NCBI GenBank assembly: GCA_029959865.1
Contig: JASCPE010000001.1
Span: forward strand, 496,001 to 560,000
Source: Microbacteriaceae bacterium PS02070
GTDB lineage: Bacteria > Actinomycetota > Actinomycetes > Actinomycetales > Microbacteriaceae
DNA length: 64,000 bases
Direction: 5' to 3'
Part shown: piece by piece, positions 28,727 through 37,107 of the stretch
How positions within the stretch are numbered: position 1 is the stretch's first letter
Layout: every line of letters begins with the position of its first letter
The notes under the pieces: generated by a model
What the model saw: the letters and a program-made list of their open reading frames with translations, nothing else
What the model was told of the DNA's origin: nothing
The model's database searches: none
Program-made: the position numbers and the translations under genes

Positions 28727-29950
28727 GTGCAGATCACTCGCAAGCGGCTCTGGGCGTGGGCGGTGGCCATCGTCATCGTCTTCTTCGCCACCGGAATGGC
28801 CATGGCCACCTGGGCGTCCCGGGTTCCCGCGATCAAAGCCAGCCTCGATATCGACAACACGCAGGTCGGGCTCCTTCTCCTCGGCACCGGTGCCGCGTCG
28901 ATCCTGGGTCTCTCGCTCGCGCCGATCATCCTGCTTCGCGTGGGGGCGCGGGTGGGAATCCTCGCGGGCATGCTGATCTTCTCCGGCGGTGTGCTCCTCG
29001 TGGGCATCGGGTCAGACCTCGTGCAGTCCTACCCCCTGACGCTCGGCGGCCTCATCCTGTTCGGGCTCGCCATGGGGTCGGTCGACATCATGATGAACGT
29101 CGAGGGCACCGACATCGAGCGTCGCTTCGCGCGAACGATCCTCCCCCTCCTGCACGCCTTCTTCAGCCTGGGCACCGTCGCCGGCGCGGGCCTCGGGTTC
29201 CTGCTCGTGGGCGCCGGGGTCTCGATACTCCCCCACCTCACAGCGGTCACGGTCCTCCTTGCCGTCATCGCGGTGACCGTCGGCTTCCTGATCCCGCGCG
29301 GGAGCCGCACCGAGGAGACGGCCCCGCACGAGGAGGAGCGGTTGCCCTGGCGTCAGCGACTGCGCACGACGCTCTCCGCCTGGCGCGAGCCGCGCACATA
29401 CGCGCTCGGAGTCGTGATGCTCGGCATGGCGTTCGCCGAGGGCGGTGCGACGGACTGGCTCCCCCTGTCGATGGTCGAAGGCCATGGTTCGAGCGAGCAA
29501 CTCGGCGCGGCGGCGTTGACCGTCTTCTCGATCAGCATGACGGCTGTGCGGGTCGCCGGCGGCCCGCTCGTCGACCGCCTCGGTCGCGTCGCCGTTCTGC
29601 GCGTCCTCGCCGCCCTCGCAACCGGTGGGCTGTTGCTGTTCATCCTCGCGCCGAACGTTCCGCTCGCCTTCGTCGGCATTGTGCTGTGGGGAATGGGCGC
29701 CTCGCTCGGGTTCCCCCTGGGGATGTCGGCGGCGGCGGATGATCCCGCGAAGGCCGCCGCACGCGTCGCGGCCGCGTCGACGATCGGCTACATCGCCTTC
29801 CTCTGCGGGCCGCCCCTCCTGGGCTTCATCAGCTCCCACATCGGGCTGCTCAACACGCTGTTCATCGTGGTGGGGCTAGTCGCCGCTTCCGGCCTCGCCG
29901 CCGGCGCTGCTCGACCGCTCGCCGGTTCACCGCAGTCTCAGCGCGAGTAG
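28727..29950 (+). CDS. MFS transporter
   Basis: A 407-residue, 12-helix major facilitator. The GTG start lies 6 nt after a TAGGCT box, so the mRNA is probably leaderless. The MFS motif between helices 2 and 3 is weak; GPLVDRLGRVAVLRVLAAL between helices 8 and 9 is clear. The general layout (IKASLDIDNTQVGLLLLGTG near the start) recalls FucP/YbjJ-like MFS proteins that handle sugars or amino-sugar metabolites. The adjacent divergent LacI regulator supports a carbohydrate-type substrate; transport direction is not evident. Confidence 0.88.
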   Translation: MQITRKRLWAWAVAIVIVFFATGMAMATWASRVPAIKASLDIDNTQVGLLLLGTGAASILGLSLAPIILLRVGARVGILAGMLIFSGGVLLVGIGSDLVQSYPLTLGGLILFGLAMGSVDIMMNVEGTDIERRFARTILPLLHAFFSLGTVAGAGLGFLLVGAGVSILPHLTAVTVLLAVIAVTVGFLIPRGSRTEETAPHEEERLPWRQRLRTTLSAWREPRTYALGVVMLGMAFAEGGATDWLPLSMVEGHGSSEQLGAAALTVFSISMTAVRVAGGPLVDRLGRVAVLRVLAALATGGLLLFILAPNVPLAFVGIVLWGMGASLGFPLGMSAAADDPAKAAARVAAASTIGYIAFLCGPPLLGFISSHIGLLNTLFIVVGLVAASGLAAGAARPLAGSPQSQRE

Positions 29951-30040
29951 GACTGTCGGGTGTCGGCCTGTCCGTGCCCGTTGCTCCGTCGCGGGAAGCG
30001 CTGACCCCGATGTCGGCAGTCCCGCGTACCGTCGTCCGGT

Positions 30041-30598
30041 ATGGGCCTTGTCATCTTTGATACCGCGGCTACTTTGAATGGCTTCCTCGCCGACGAACAC
30101 GGCTCGTTGGACTGGCTGTTCCGCGCCCCGGACCCGGAAGGTCTCACGTCAGAGCTCGTTCCCGACGGTGCAACGGTGCTGGTCGAAGGCTCGACGACGT
30201 ACGAGTGGGTCCTGAGCCACGAGGATCTGCTCGCCCATCCGGAGAAGTGGGGAGAGTTCTACGGCGCGAAGCCGACGTTCGTCTTCACCTCCCGAGCACT
30301 CCCCGTTCCTCTGGGCGCCGATGTGCGATTCGTGTCCGGATCGGTGACCGAAGTGTTCCCAGAGATTCGCTCCGCGGCCGGCGAAGGCGACATCTGGGTC
30401 GTCGGCGGGGGAGACCTTGCTGGCCAGTTCATCGACGCAGGACTGATGGATCAGGTCGCCGTCTCGATTGCTCCCGCAACCGTTGCGGCCGGGGCCCCGC
30501 TGCTCCCCCGCACGGTTGGGTCTGACCGGCTTGCACTGGTTTCGGCGCGCGCCGTGGGTCAGTTCGCCAGGCTGGTCTACTCGATCACGCGAGAGTGA
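30041..30598 (+). CDS. Dihydrofolate reductase-family (RibD C-terminal) protein
   Basis: A 185-residue protein of the DHFR/RibD-C superfamily: MGLVIFDTAATLNGFLAD at the N-terminus, the VLVEGSTTYEWVL segment, and the nucleotide-binding IWVVGGGDLAGQFIDAGLMDQV. Members are NADPH-dependent reductases of unknown substrate and are not the housekeeping folate enzyme, whose residues are not conserved. A TACCGT box 8 nt before the ATG suggests a leaderless transcript. It stands alone between the MFS and nucS genes. Confidence 0.85.
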   Translation: MGLVIFDTAATLNGFLADEHGSLDWLFRAPDPEGLTSELVPDGATVLVEGSTTYEWVLSHEDLLAHPEKWGEFYGAKPTFVFTSRALPVPLGADVRFVSGSVTEVFPEIRSAAGEGDIWVVGGGDLAGQFIDAGLMDQVAVSIAPATVAAGAPLLPRTVGSDRLALVSARAVGQFARLVYSITRE

Positions 30599-30700
30599 CC
30601 GAACCTGTTCACCTCGTCACGCCGCTGAACGGGGTGGGCTGACTGCCACTGCCGACATGCACATTCCGGCGAGTCTCTCTCGGCCTGAGAAGATGAAAGG

Positions 30701-31414
30701 GTGCGTCTTGTCATTGCCCGTTGCTCCGTCGACTATGCCGGAAGGCTCAACGCCCACCTTCCGCTGGCCACGCGTCTGCTCGTCCACAAGGGCGACGGCA
30801 GCCTCCTCGTCCACTCCGACGGCGGCAGCTACAAGCCGCTGAACTGGATGAGTCCCCCGTGTGCGCTGCGGGTCGAGCCACGCGCCGACGAGGACGAGGA
30901 AGACCTCATCGAGACGTGGCACGTGACACATGCGAAGTCCGGTGACGCGCTCATCGTTCGCATCTATGAGATCCTTCACGACTCCGCGCACGACCTGGGT
31001 GTGGACCCCGGCCTCATCAAGGACGGCGTCGAGGCTGACCTCCAGCGCCTGCTCGCAGAACAGGTCGAGGTCGTCGGTGAGAACCTCAGCCTCGTTCGCC
31101 GAGAATTCCCCACAGCGATTGGACCGGTCGACCTTCTCCTCCGCGACGAGGAGTTCGACGGGAGCGACGCCCATCCGCATACCGTCGCGGTCGAGGTGAA
31201 GCGTCGCGCGGGGATCGATGCCGTCGAACAGTTGACCCGCTACCTGGACTTGCTCAATCGCGACTCGCACCTCCGCCCCGTGCGGGGAGTCCTGGCCGCG
31301 CAGAGCATCGCACCGCAGGCCAGGACCCTCGCGACCGACCGTGGCATCGCGTGCCTCGTACTCGATTACGACGCCATGAAGGGCGCCGAGTCACGCGCGG
31401 ACACGCTCTTCTGA
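30701..31414 (+). CDS. nucS: Mismatch-specific endonuclease NucS
   Basis: A 237-residue NucS/EndoMS, the actinobacterial and archaeal enzyme that cuts mismatched DNA in place of MutS/MutL. The N-terminal DNA-binding domain is followed by the PD-(D/E)XK nuclease core: D144 in [10 protein letters not shown]165 and K167 in VAVEVKRR, and Q177. The C-terminal ADTLF resembles the short motif by which NucS binds the DNA sliding clamp. Start at GTG 30701. It is monocistronic, with a GAAGAT element 6 nt upstream that is a weak -10. Confidence 0.95.
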   Translation: MRLVIARCSVDYAGRLNAHLPLATRLLVHKGDGSLLVHSDGGSYKPLNWMSPPCALRVEPRADEDEEDLIETWHVTHAKSGDALIVRIYEILHDSAHDLGVDPGLIKDGVEADLQRLLAEQVEVVGENLSLVRREFPTAIGPVDLLLRDEEFDGSDAHPHTVAVEVKRRAGIDAVEQLTRYLDLLNRDSHLRPVRGVLAAQSIAPQARTLATDRGIACLVLDYDAMKGAESRADTLF

Positions 31415-31449
31415 CTCCCGCGCGGGTCGGTCGGCACGGCAAGACAGCG

Positions 31450-32058
31450 TCAACGAGCAGGTGGCGTCGGCTCTCCGAGCGAAAGCATGAGCCGGTTCGC
31501 CCAGTTGAAGAATGCGGCGCTCTGAATGACGTCGACGATCGCCTGGTCGTCGAATCCGGCTTCGCGCAGCGCGCCCACATGGGCCGCGCCGAACCGTGAC
31601 GGCGTGGCCGTGAGCGCGGCCGCGGCCTCCTGCACCGCGGTCCACCGCGGGTCCTGCTCGGCGTCGATCCCTTCGTCCAGGAGTCGCTGCACGTCGTCTC
31701 GGCGTTTCGGGGCCTGGATCGTCGCAAACCGGGAGTGCACGGACGCACAGAAGATGCAGCCATTCGTGCGGGATGCCGTCGCTGCGGACAGCTCTCGCTC
31801 GGCACGCCCCAAGCCCGCGTCGGTGTTGTAGAAGATGTCGTTGTCGGCGCGGGTGCGCGCTCCGAGCACGACCGGGTCCCGCACCAGCAGGCGGAAGTAA
31901 GGGCTGGCCGCGCGAGAGCGTTCGGTCAGGGCCGTGTAGTCGTCCTCGGTGAGGTCCTCGATCGCCTTCGGCTCGAGCCACGGCTCCCACCCCAGCTCGT
32001 CCTGTGTGAAGACATCGGGACGAACCAGGTCCGGGTAGCGGATCACTCGATCGGTCAT
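31450..32058 (-). CDS. Alkylhydroperoxidase-domain protein, Avi_7169 type
   Basis: A 202-residue CMD/AhpD-like protein. The redox motif NGCIFCASVHS gives Cys101, Cys104 and His108, the AhpD CxxC-xxx-H pattern. Its N-terminus (GWEPWLEPKAIEDLTEDDY) and overall match fit the Avi_7169 family, which is found beside Avi_7170-type and luciferase-like partners as here. Chemistry is unknown; disulfide or peroxide-linked reduction of a product of the monooxygenase is plausible. It starts one base after its upstream partner and is the last gene of the operon. Confidence 0.85.
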   Translation of the reverse strand: MTDRVIRYPDLVRPDVFTQDELGWEPWLEPKAIEDLTEDDYTALTERSRAASPYFRLLVRDPVVLGARTRADNDIFYNTDAGLGRAERELSAATASRTNGCIFCASVHSRFATIQAPKRRDDVQRLLDEGIDAEQDPRWTAVQEAAAALTATPSRFGAAHVGALREAGFDDQAIVDVIQSAAFFNWANRLMLSLGEPTPPAR

Positions 32059-32059
32059 G

Positions 32060-32647
32060 TCAGTTCGCCTCCTTGAGGACGGTCAGCCCTGCGACGACAC
32101 GGAGCTGAAAGTGCACGAACGCGATGAGCTGCGAGACGGTGACAATGCCGTCGGTGTCCCAGCCGGCGTCCACGAGCGCCTGGAGCGCGTCGGGGCTGGC
32201 ATCACGCGGATGGAAGGTCAGCAGGTGCGCGTGCTCCAGCGCCGCTGCCAGTCGATCGCCCGCTGCCTGGCGCACCGGGGCAGACGCAGACCAGTGCACA
32301 CCTTCCTCGTTTTCCTCGCTCAGCGGCCCGGGCGGGTAGGAACCGTAGGGGCCGTGCGTGATCGCTCCCGGCAGTGCGGCATCGAGCACGGCGAGGATGG
32401 CGGGGGCTGACTCTTCGAGCAGCTGCCGATAGTGGTCGGCGGTCTCGGTCGCGGCGCTGAGCGCGGCGGTCCAGTAGGCAAGCGCGGCGCGCTCAGTCGT
32501 GCTCGCCCGGCTCCGGTCGGACGGTGCGACGAACAACGCCTCGTACGTCGTCTGCGCGTCGCTGCGTGCGGTCGGCCGCTTCGCGCGAAGCGCGTCGATC
32601 GGGTCGCCTGCGACGACCCCGACCAGCTGATCGATGAGGTCAGCCAC
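32060..32647 (-). CDS. CMD-domain protein, Avi_7170 type
   Basis: A 195-residue protein of the Avi_7170 family: DPIDALRAKRPTARSDAQ at the start, HGPYGSYPPGPLSEENEEG in the middle and the conserved LEHAHLLTFHPRDASPDALQ and GIVTVSQLIAFVHFQLRVVAG near the end. It lacks the CxxC of its neighbour, so a redox role is unlikely for this chain alone. The GTG at 32647 has AAGGAGG upstream and overlaps the monooxygenase gene by 8 bp. An upstream ATG at 32803 lies in antisense-like sequence and is rejected. Confidence 0.83.
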   Translation of the reverse strand: MADLIDQLVGVVAGDPIDALRAKRPTARSDAQTTYEALFVAPSDRSRASTTERAALAYWTAALSAATETADHYRQLLEESAPAILAVLDAALPGAITHGPYGSYPPGPLSEENEEGVHWSASAPVRQAAGDRLAAALEHAHLLTFHPRDASPDALQALVDAGWDTDGIVTVSQLIAFVHFQLRVVAGLTVLKEAN

Positions 32648-33680
32648 GGACCCCTCCTTCCTTCGTGACGGAGGCAGAAGGCTGCCAGCCGAGCGCCGGC
32701 GCCACCTTCGTCGCGATGAGTTCGAGCGAGCGCACCAAGACCTCATGGGGCGGGTCGATCGGATGCGCTTGGAAAACGAGATCGGTCGCGTCCCGCAGGA
32801 CATGGTCGTGAGAAAGCTCCTCGATCACCTGCTCCGGAGTCCCGATGTGCAGATCGAGGATCTGACGGGCCTCCTTCGTGGTCGCGCCGTCGGGCAGGCC
32901 GACTCCGAAGGGCTTCAAGGCGGGAACGCCCCGCTCGATGCCGCGTCGGATCAATCGCTCAATATCCTTCTCGTCATCGAGCACAACGAGGGTGCGCGAC
33001 CCGAAGACGCGCGGACGTACGCCTGCGGGGAGCGCCTCGGTGTAGGCGTCGACCACTTCCCGCTGCGTGTCCGCCAACGCGCTCCAGCCCGACCCGGTCG
33101 TGTGCGGATGTGTCTTGGAGAGCATCAATCCGGAACCCGCAGCCCCGATCCGCGCTGCGCCGGATGCAGAGAACGTCGCCTGCCACAGGGTGTCCAGGAG
33201 TTCCGGCGCGGACGGGTAGAGCCTGCCATGGTCTGCCGTCAGCTCGTCGCCGCGCAGGGCACTCGTGAGTTGCTCAAGGTGCCGCGCGAAGATCGCCGGG
33301 CGCTCCTGCGGGTCATACCCGAAGGGCGGGAAAGAACTCGGCGTTCCGCCGCTTCCCACCCCCAGCTCGAATCGACCGTCGGAGAGCAGAGACAGCACCG
33401 CGGCATCCTCGGCGACGCGCAGCGGCGCCTCCAGCGGAAGCGTCACAATCCCGGTCCCGAGCACAATCCTCGAGGTCTGAGCGGCGGCCTGGGCGAGAAG
33501 AACGAACGGTGAGGGCAGGCCACCCTCCTGCTCGTGGAAGTGATGCTGCGCCACCCAAGCGGTGTCGAACCCGTATTTCTCTGCGGCGCGGATCTGCGCG
33601 AGCGCGAGCCGGTACCGCTCGCGTGCCGTGGTGTCATCGAGCACCCGGGTAAAGAATCCGAGTCGTTTCCGGTGGGTCAT
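32640..33680 (-). CDS. FMN-dependent luciferase-like monooxygenase, KPN_01858 type
   Basis: A 346-residue flavin-dependent bacterial-luciferase-fold enzyme. The features RLGFFTRVLDD, FDTAWVAQHHFHEQEGGLPSPFVLLA, LGTGIVTLPLEAPLRVAEDAAVLSLLSDGR and GVGSGGTPSSF match the uncharacterised KPN_01858 family. Such enzymes use reduced FMN and O2 to oxidise small organic compounds. It overlaps the ABC ATPase gene by 4 bp and is followed by the two CMD-type genes, so import, oxidation and a later redox step appear to be one operon. Substrate unknown. Confidence 0.88.
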   Translation of the reverse strand: MTHRKRLGFFTRVLDDTTARERYRLALAQIRAAEKYGFDTAWVAQHHFHEQEGGLPSPFVLLAQAAAQTSRIVLGTGIVTLPLEAPLRVAEDAAVLSLLSDGRFELGVGSGGTPSSFPPFGYDPQERPAIFARHLEQLTSALRGDELTADHGRLYPSAPELLDTLWQATFSASGAARIGAAGSGLMLSKTHPHTTGSGWSALADTQREVVDAYTEALPAGVRPRVFGSRTLVVLDDEKDIERLIRRGIERGVPALKPFGVGLPDGATTKEARQILDLHIGTPEQVIEELSHDHVLRDATDLVFQAHPIDPPHEVLVRSLELIATKVAPALGWQPSASVTKEGGVRG

Positions 33681-34408
33681 TCGTCTCCACTCCGTCCGAG
33701 GTAGGCCTCTTGGATACGCGGATCGTCCAGCAATTCTCGCGCCGTTCCCTCCATCGTGATCTCACCCGTCGTCAGGACGTACCCGCGACTCGCGATCGAG
33801 AGGGCGAGTTCCGCCTGCTGCTCGACCAGGAGCACGGCGATTCCGAGTTCCCGATTGAGCCGAGCGATCTCCTCCAGCACCTGATCGACCAGCTTGGGCG
33901 AGAGTCCCATGGTCGGCTCGTCCATACAGACCAACCTCGGGCGACTCATGAGGGCTCGGGCGAAGGCGAGCATCTGCTGCTCCCCGCCGGACAGGGTGCC
34001 TGCGTCCTGGTGGCGTCGCTCGGCGAGCCGTGGGAAGTGATCCCGCATGCGCTCCAGGTCCTCGCTCACCCCCGCACGATCCTTGCGCGTGTAGGCACCC
34101 GCCAGCAGATTCTCATCCACCGTCATCTGCGGGAAGACGCGGCGAGCTTCGGGCACGCTCGCGATTCCGGCGCGCACGCGCTGGGTCGTGGACCGCGTCG
34201 TGATGTCGGACCCGGCGAACGAGATCGCCCCTCCGCGCGCCTTGTTCAGGCCCAGGATCGTCTTCATCGTGGTCGACTTGCCCGACGCGTTGCCGCCCAG
34301 CAAAGACACGATCTCCCCCTCGCCGACCTCGATGGAGACACCGCGAAGTGCGTGGAAAGGGCCGTAGAAGACATCGACGCGGTCGAGTCGAAGAAGGGGA
34401 TCGCTCAT
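33677..34408 (-). CDS. Liv-type ABC transporter ATPase (LivF-like)
   Basis: A 243-residue ATPase of the branched-chain amino acid (HAAT) importer type. Walker A GGNASGKST, signature LSGGEQQ, and Walker B LVCMDEP are intact, and VPEARRVFPQMTVDENLLAGA is typical of LivF. Four-base overlaps join it to the monooxygenase gene downstream and the LivG-like gene upstream. Within this operon it probably powers uptake of the monooxygenase substrate, not necessarily an amino acid. Confidence 0.9.
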   Translation of the reverse strand: MSDPLLRLDRVDVFYGPFHALRGVSIEVGEGEIVSLLGGNASGKSTTMKTILGLNKARGGAISFAGSDITTRSTTQRVRAGIASVPEARRVFPQMTVDENLLAGAYTRKDRAGVSEDLERMRDHFPRLAERRHQDAGTLSGGEQQMLAFARALMSRPRLVCMDEPTMGLSPKLVDQVLEEIARLNRELGIAVLLVEQQAELALSIASRGYVLTTGEITMEGTARELLDDPRIQEAYLGRSGDE

Positions 34409-35262
34409 CGCGCCTCCCCCTCGCTGGCGCCGCGGCGCCGACCGAGATATGCCTCGATGACGACGGGATTGTGTCGGACGGCGCGTGGGTTGCCTTCGGC
34501 GATGATCCTCCCGCCATCCATGACGATGACTCGGTCGGAGACCCGCATGACGAGATCCAGCTTGTGCTCGACCAGGAGCATCGCCTGTCCCTGCGCTTTC
34601 AACTCCAGCAGCTGATCCAGCACCTCCGCCGTCTCGGACTGGTTCATCCCCGCCGTCGGCTCATCCAGCACGAGCAGCTTCGGCCCCAGGGCGAGAGCAC
34701 GCGCGATCTCGGTGCGTCGCCGGTTCGCGTAGCTCAGCGAGTACGCCGGATCATCCTGTCGCGGTCCGAGCCGTGCGTGGAACCGGCCGATCTCGTCCGC
34801 GACACGCGCGTCGATCTCGGCCCTCTCCCGCCGCGCGGCTGGCGTGCCGACGATCGCGACGAACAGCTCAGCCAAGAGCGGGATCCACCTCAAGAGGAAG
34901 ATCCGAGACAGCCTGCGCAGCGGTCTGCTCGCTTTCAGCCGTGAGTGCAGCCCGACCTCGATGTTGTCGGCGACCGACAGCGTCGCGAACACACGGCCGT
35001 TCTGGAAGGTGCGGGCAATCCCGAGTTCCGCCACGTGTACGGGGTCCGCTCGCGTGATGGCCTCTGCGTCGATCACGATCTGCCCGGCGTGCGGAGGGAT
35101 CGTTCCCGTGACGAGGTTCAGTGTCGTCGTCTTCCCGGAGCCGTTCGGGCCGATGATCGACACCACCTCGCCCTGGTGGACCGCGAACGAGATGTCATCG
35201 ACGGCAGTCAGGCCATCGAAGCGGCGCACGAGCCCCGTGACGGTCAGCAGTTCTTCGCTCAT
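34405..35262 (-). CDS. Liv-type ABC transporter ATPase (LivG-like)
   Basis: A 285-residue ATPase, the LivG partner. Walker A GPNGSGKTT, the LivG-specific IARTFQNGRVFATLSVADNIEVGLH, a slightly altered signature LSYANRRRTEIARALA (in place of LSYGQQRR), Walker B LLVLDEPTAGMN, and a HKLDLVMRVSDRVIVMDGG H-loop. The Tyr-Ala-Asn in the signature is unusual and may slow hydrolysis or simply vary. The start at 35262 is coupled (4-bp overlap) to the fused permease gene. Confidence 0.9.
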   Translation of the reverse strand: MSEELLTVTGLVRRFDGLTAVDDISFAVHQGEVVSIIGPNGSGKTTTLNLVTGTIPPHAGQIVIDAEAITRADPVHVAELGIARTFQNGRVFATLSVADNIEVGLHSRLKASRPLRRLSRIFLLRWIPLLAELFVAIVGTPAARRERAEIDARVADEIGRFHARLGPRQDDPAYSLSYANRRRTEIARALALGPKLLVLDEPTAGMNQSETAEVLDQLLELKAQGQAMLLVEHKLDLVMRVSDRVIVMDGGRIIAEGNPRAVRHNPVVIEAYLGRRRGASEGEAR

Positions 35263-37061
35263 GAGTTCCTCACCAGCACACCGCCAGGACGGAAACGTAC
35301 AACCAGGATCAGCACCAGCCCGTACGCGATGACGCGGAGCTCCGGGGTGAAGCGCAGCAGCTCCATTGCCCCGATCAGGACGACCGATCCGACCACGGCC
35401 CCGTACGGGAGGCTGACGCCACCGAGGATCACGATGGTGACGACGAGGACCGACATCAGCATCGTGAACATCGTCGAATCGATGTACGTGTACTGGTGCG
35501 CCAGGAGCGACCCCCCGATGCCGGCGAAGAAGGCCGAGACGGCGAACGCCAATGCCTTGTAGTCGCGGACGCGAACCCCGGAGGCGAGAGCTGCCACCTC
35601 GTCGGCGCCGACGGAGAAGATGACTCGACCCAGGTGCGAACGCCGAATGCGCCAGGTCAGGAACAGCGTGACCGCCAGGATCGCGAAGTCGATCAGATAG
35701 AACGCCAGCGGCGTCGAGAGGCGGATGCCACCGATCGAGGGGGCGGGGATGCCGCTGACTCCTTGTGGCACGAGGAGCTGGATGACCGCGACGATCGCCA
35801 ACCCGAGGCCGAGCGTCGCGATTGAGATGTAATGGCCCTTCACTCCCCAGATCGGTGAGGCCAAGACCGACGCGATCACCGCCGCCGTCACTCCGGCAAG
35901 TGGCAACGCCACCCAGAAGGACAGGTCGAGCTGGGTCGTGAGCAGGGCCGAGGTGTACGCGCCGATCGCGATGGGGCCCGCCTGTCCCAGCGCGATGACA
36001 CCCGCCTGACCGGCGGTGACGGTGAATCCCGCCGCGATGATCGCGTAGATCAACACCTGAGTGCCCGTCGTGAGGACATAGTTGGTGCCGAAGAGCGGTA
36101 CCACGACTCCGAGGAGGACGAAACCGGCGATCCACCCCCATCGCGGGATCCGCAATGGTCTGCCTTTGCCGAGGAAGGTGCCGGTCAGCGGTTCGCTGGA
36201 GATCAGCGGCACCTTTCCGAACAGTCCCCCGGGTCGGATGATGAGCACCGCGAGCAACACGGCGAAGACAATGATCTGCCGTGCCGTGTCCCCGAAGAAG
36301 TAGATGCCGAAGGATTCGAGGATGCCGAGCACGAATCCACCGACGACGGCACCGACCAACGATCCGAGGCCGCCGAGGGTCGCCGCGACGAATGCGGTCA
36401 GGCCCGTATTGAGCCCCGAGGTCGGGTTGGCGACACCGATGTAGAGAGCGAAGAAGATGCCAGCAAGTCCGCCCAGCGCTGAAGCGATCACGAAGGAGAC
36501 GTGCTGCACTGTGGCGACGGGGATACCCATCTGCAGGGCCGCTTCCTGATCCTGCGCTGTGGCGCGGATCGCCCGTCCGAGTTTGCCGAACTTCAGGAAG
36601 AGCGTCATGGTCACCATCACGACGGCGGTGATGCCCAGCATGATGAGGTCGGACGTGCCGAAGCTCATGTTCCCGATCCGCAGGTCGGCGGTGGGGAGCA
36701 CCTGCGGGAAAGCGCGGAAGTGCGCGCCAAACGCCAGCTGCGAGCTGTTGTCGAGGATCTGCGCGACCGCGTAGGTAGAGAGCATCGCGGCCAGCGGGAG
36801 GAACTTCGCCAGCGGGCGGACGACGGCGACGTTGATCAGCAGCCCGAGGGCGCCGCAGATCAGGAGCACGAGCGGGAGCGCGATCCAGAACGAGAGTTCC
36901 AGGCGTGCGACGAAGAACCACGCCAGCATCGCACCGAGCCCGAAGAAGGAGAACTGCGCGAAGTTGACGACGTTCATGACGCCGAAGACGAGCGAGATGC
37001 CGACTGCTCCGAGGGCGTAGACGTTCCCTCGGAGCAGCCCGGCGATCAGAAGGTCGAGCAC
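35259..37061 (-). CDS. Fused LivH-LivM permease
   Basis: A 600-residue membrane protein with two complete HAAT permease domains in one chain. The first (about 1-290) resembles LivH (GNVYALGAVGISLVFGVMNVVNFAQF). A linker with LTGTFLGKGRPLRIPRWGW joins a LivM-like half (TAGQAGVIALGQAGPIAIGAYTSALL, then GIGGSLLAHQYTYID). These normally are two proteins. I start at the GTG at 37061, which aligns with LivH N-termini; the ATG at 37136 would overlap the preceding gene by 29 bp and is the alternative. Confidence 0.86.
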   Translation of the reverse strand: MLDLLIAGLLRGNVYALGAVGISLVFGVMNVVNFAQFSFFGLGAMLAWFFVARLELSFWIALPLVLLICGALGLLINVAVVRPLAKFLPLAAMLSTYAVAQILDNSSQLAFGAHFRAFPQVLPTADLRIGNMSFGTSDLIMLGITAVVMVTMTLFLKFGKLGRAIRATAQDQEAALQMGIPVATVQHVSFVIASALGGLAGIFFALYIGVANPTSGLNTGLTAFVAATLGGLGSLVGAVVGGFVLGILESFGIYFFGDTARQIIVFAVLLAVLIIRPGGLFGKVPLISSEPLTGTFLGKGRPLRIPRWGWIAGFVLLGVVVPLFGTNYVLTTGTQVLIYAIIAAGFTVTAGQAGVIALGQAGPIAIGAYTSALLTTQLDLSFWVALPLAGVTAAVIASVLASPIWGVKGHYISIATLGLGLAIVAVIQLLVPQGVSGIPAPSIGGIRLSTPLAFYLIDFAILAVTLFLTWRIRRSHLGRVIFSVGADEVAALASGVRVRDYKALAFAVSAFFAGIGGSLLAHQYTYIDSTMFTMLMSVLVVTIVILGGVSLPYGAVVGSVVLIGAMELLRFTPELRVIAYGLVLILVVRFRPGGVLVRNS

Positions 37062-37107
37062 GGCGGTTCGAGCCGGATCCCACGCGAAGCGGTGCAGCGC
37101 AGCGAAC

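Noticed and set aside
34405-37083. An open frame of nearly 900 codons overlapping the Liv genes
   Set aside because: Only its last 285 codons are LivG; the rest is another-frame reading of the LivHM gene with Arg/His-rich shadow composition.
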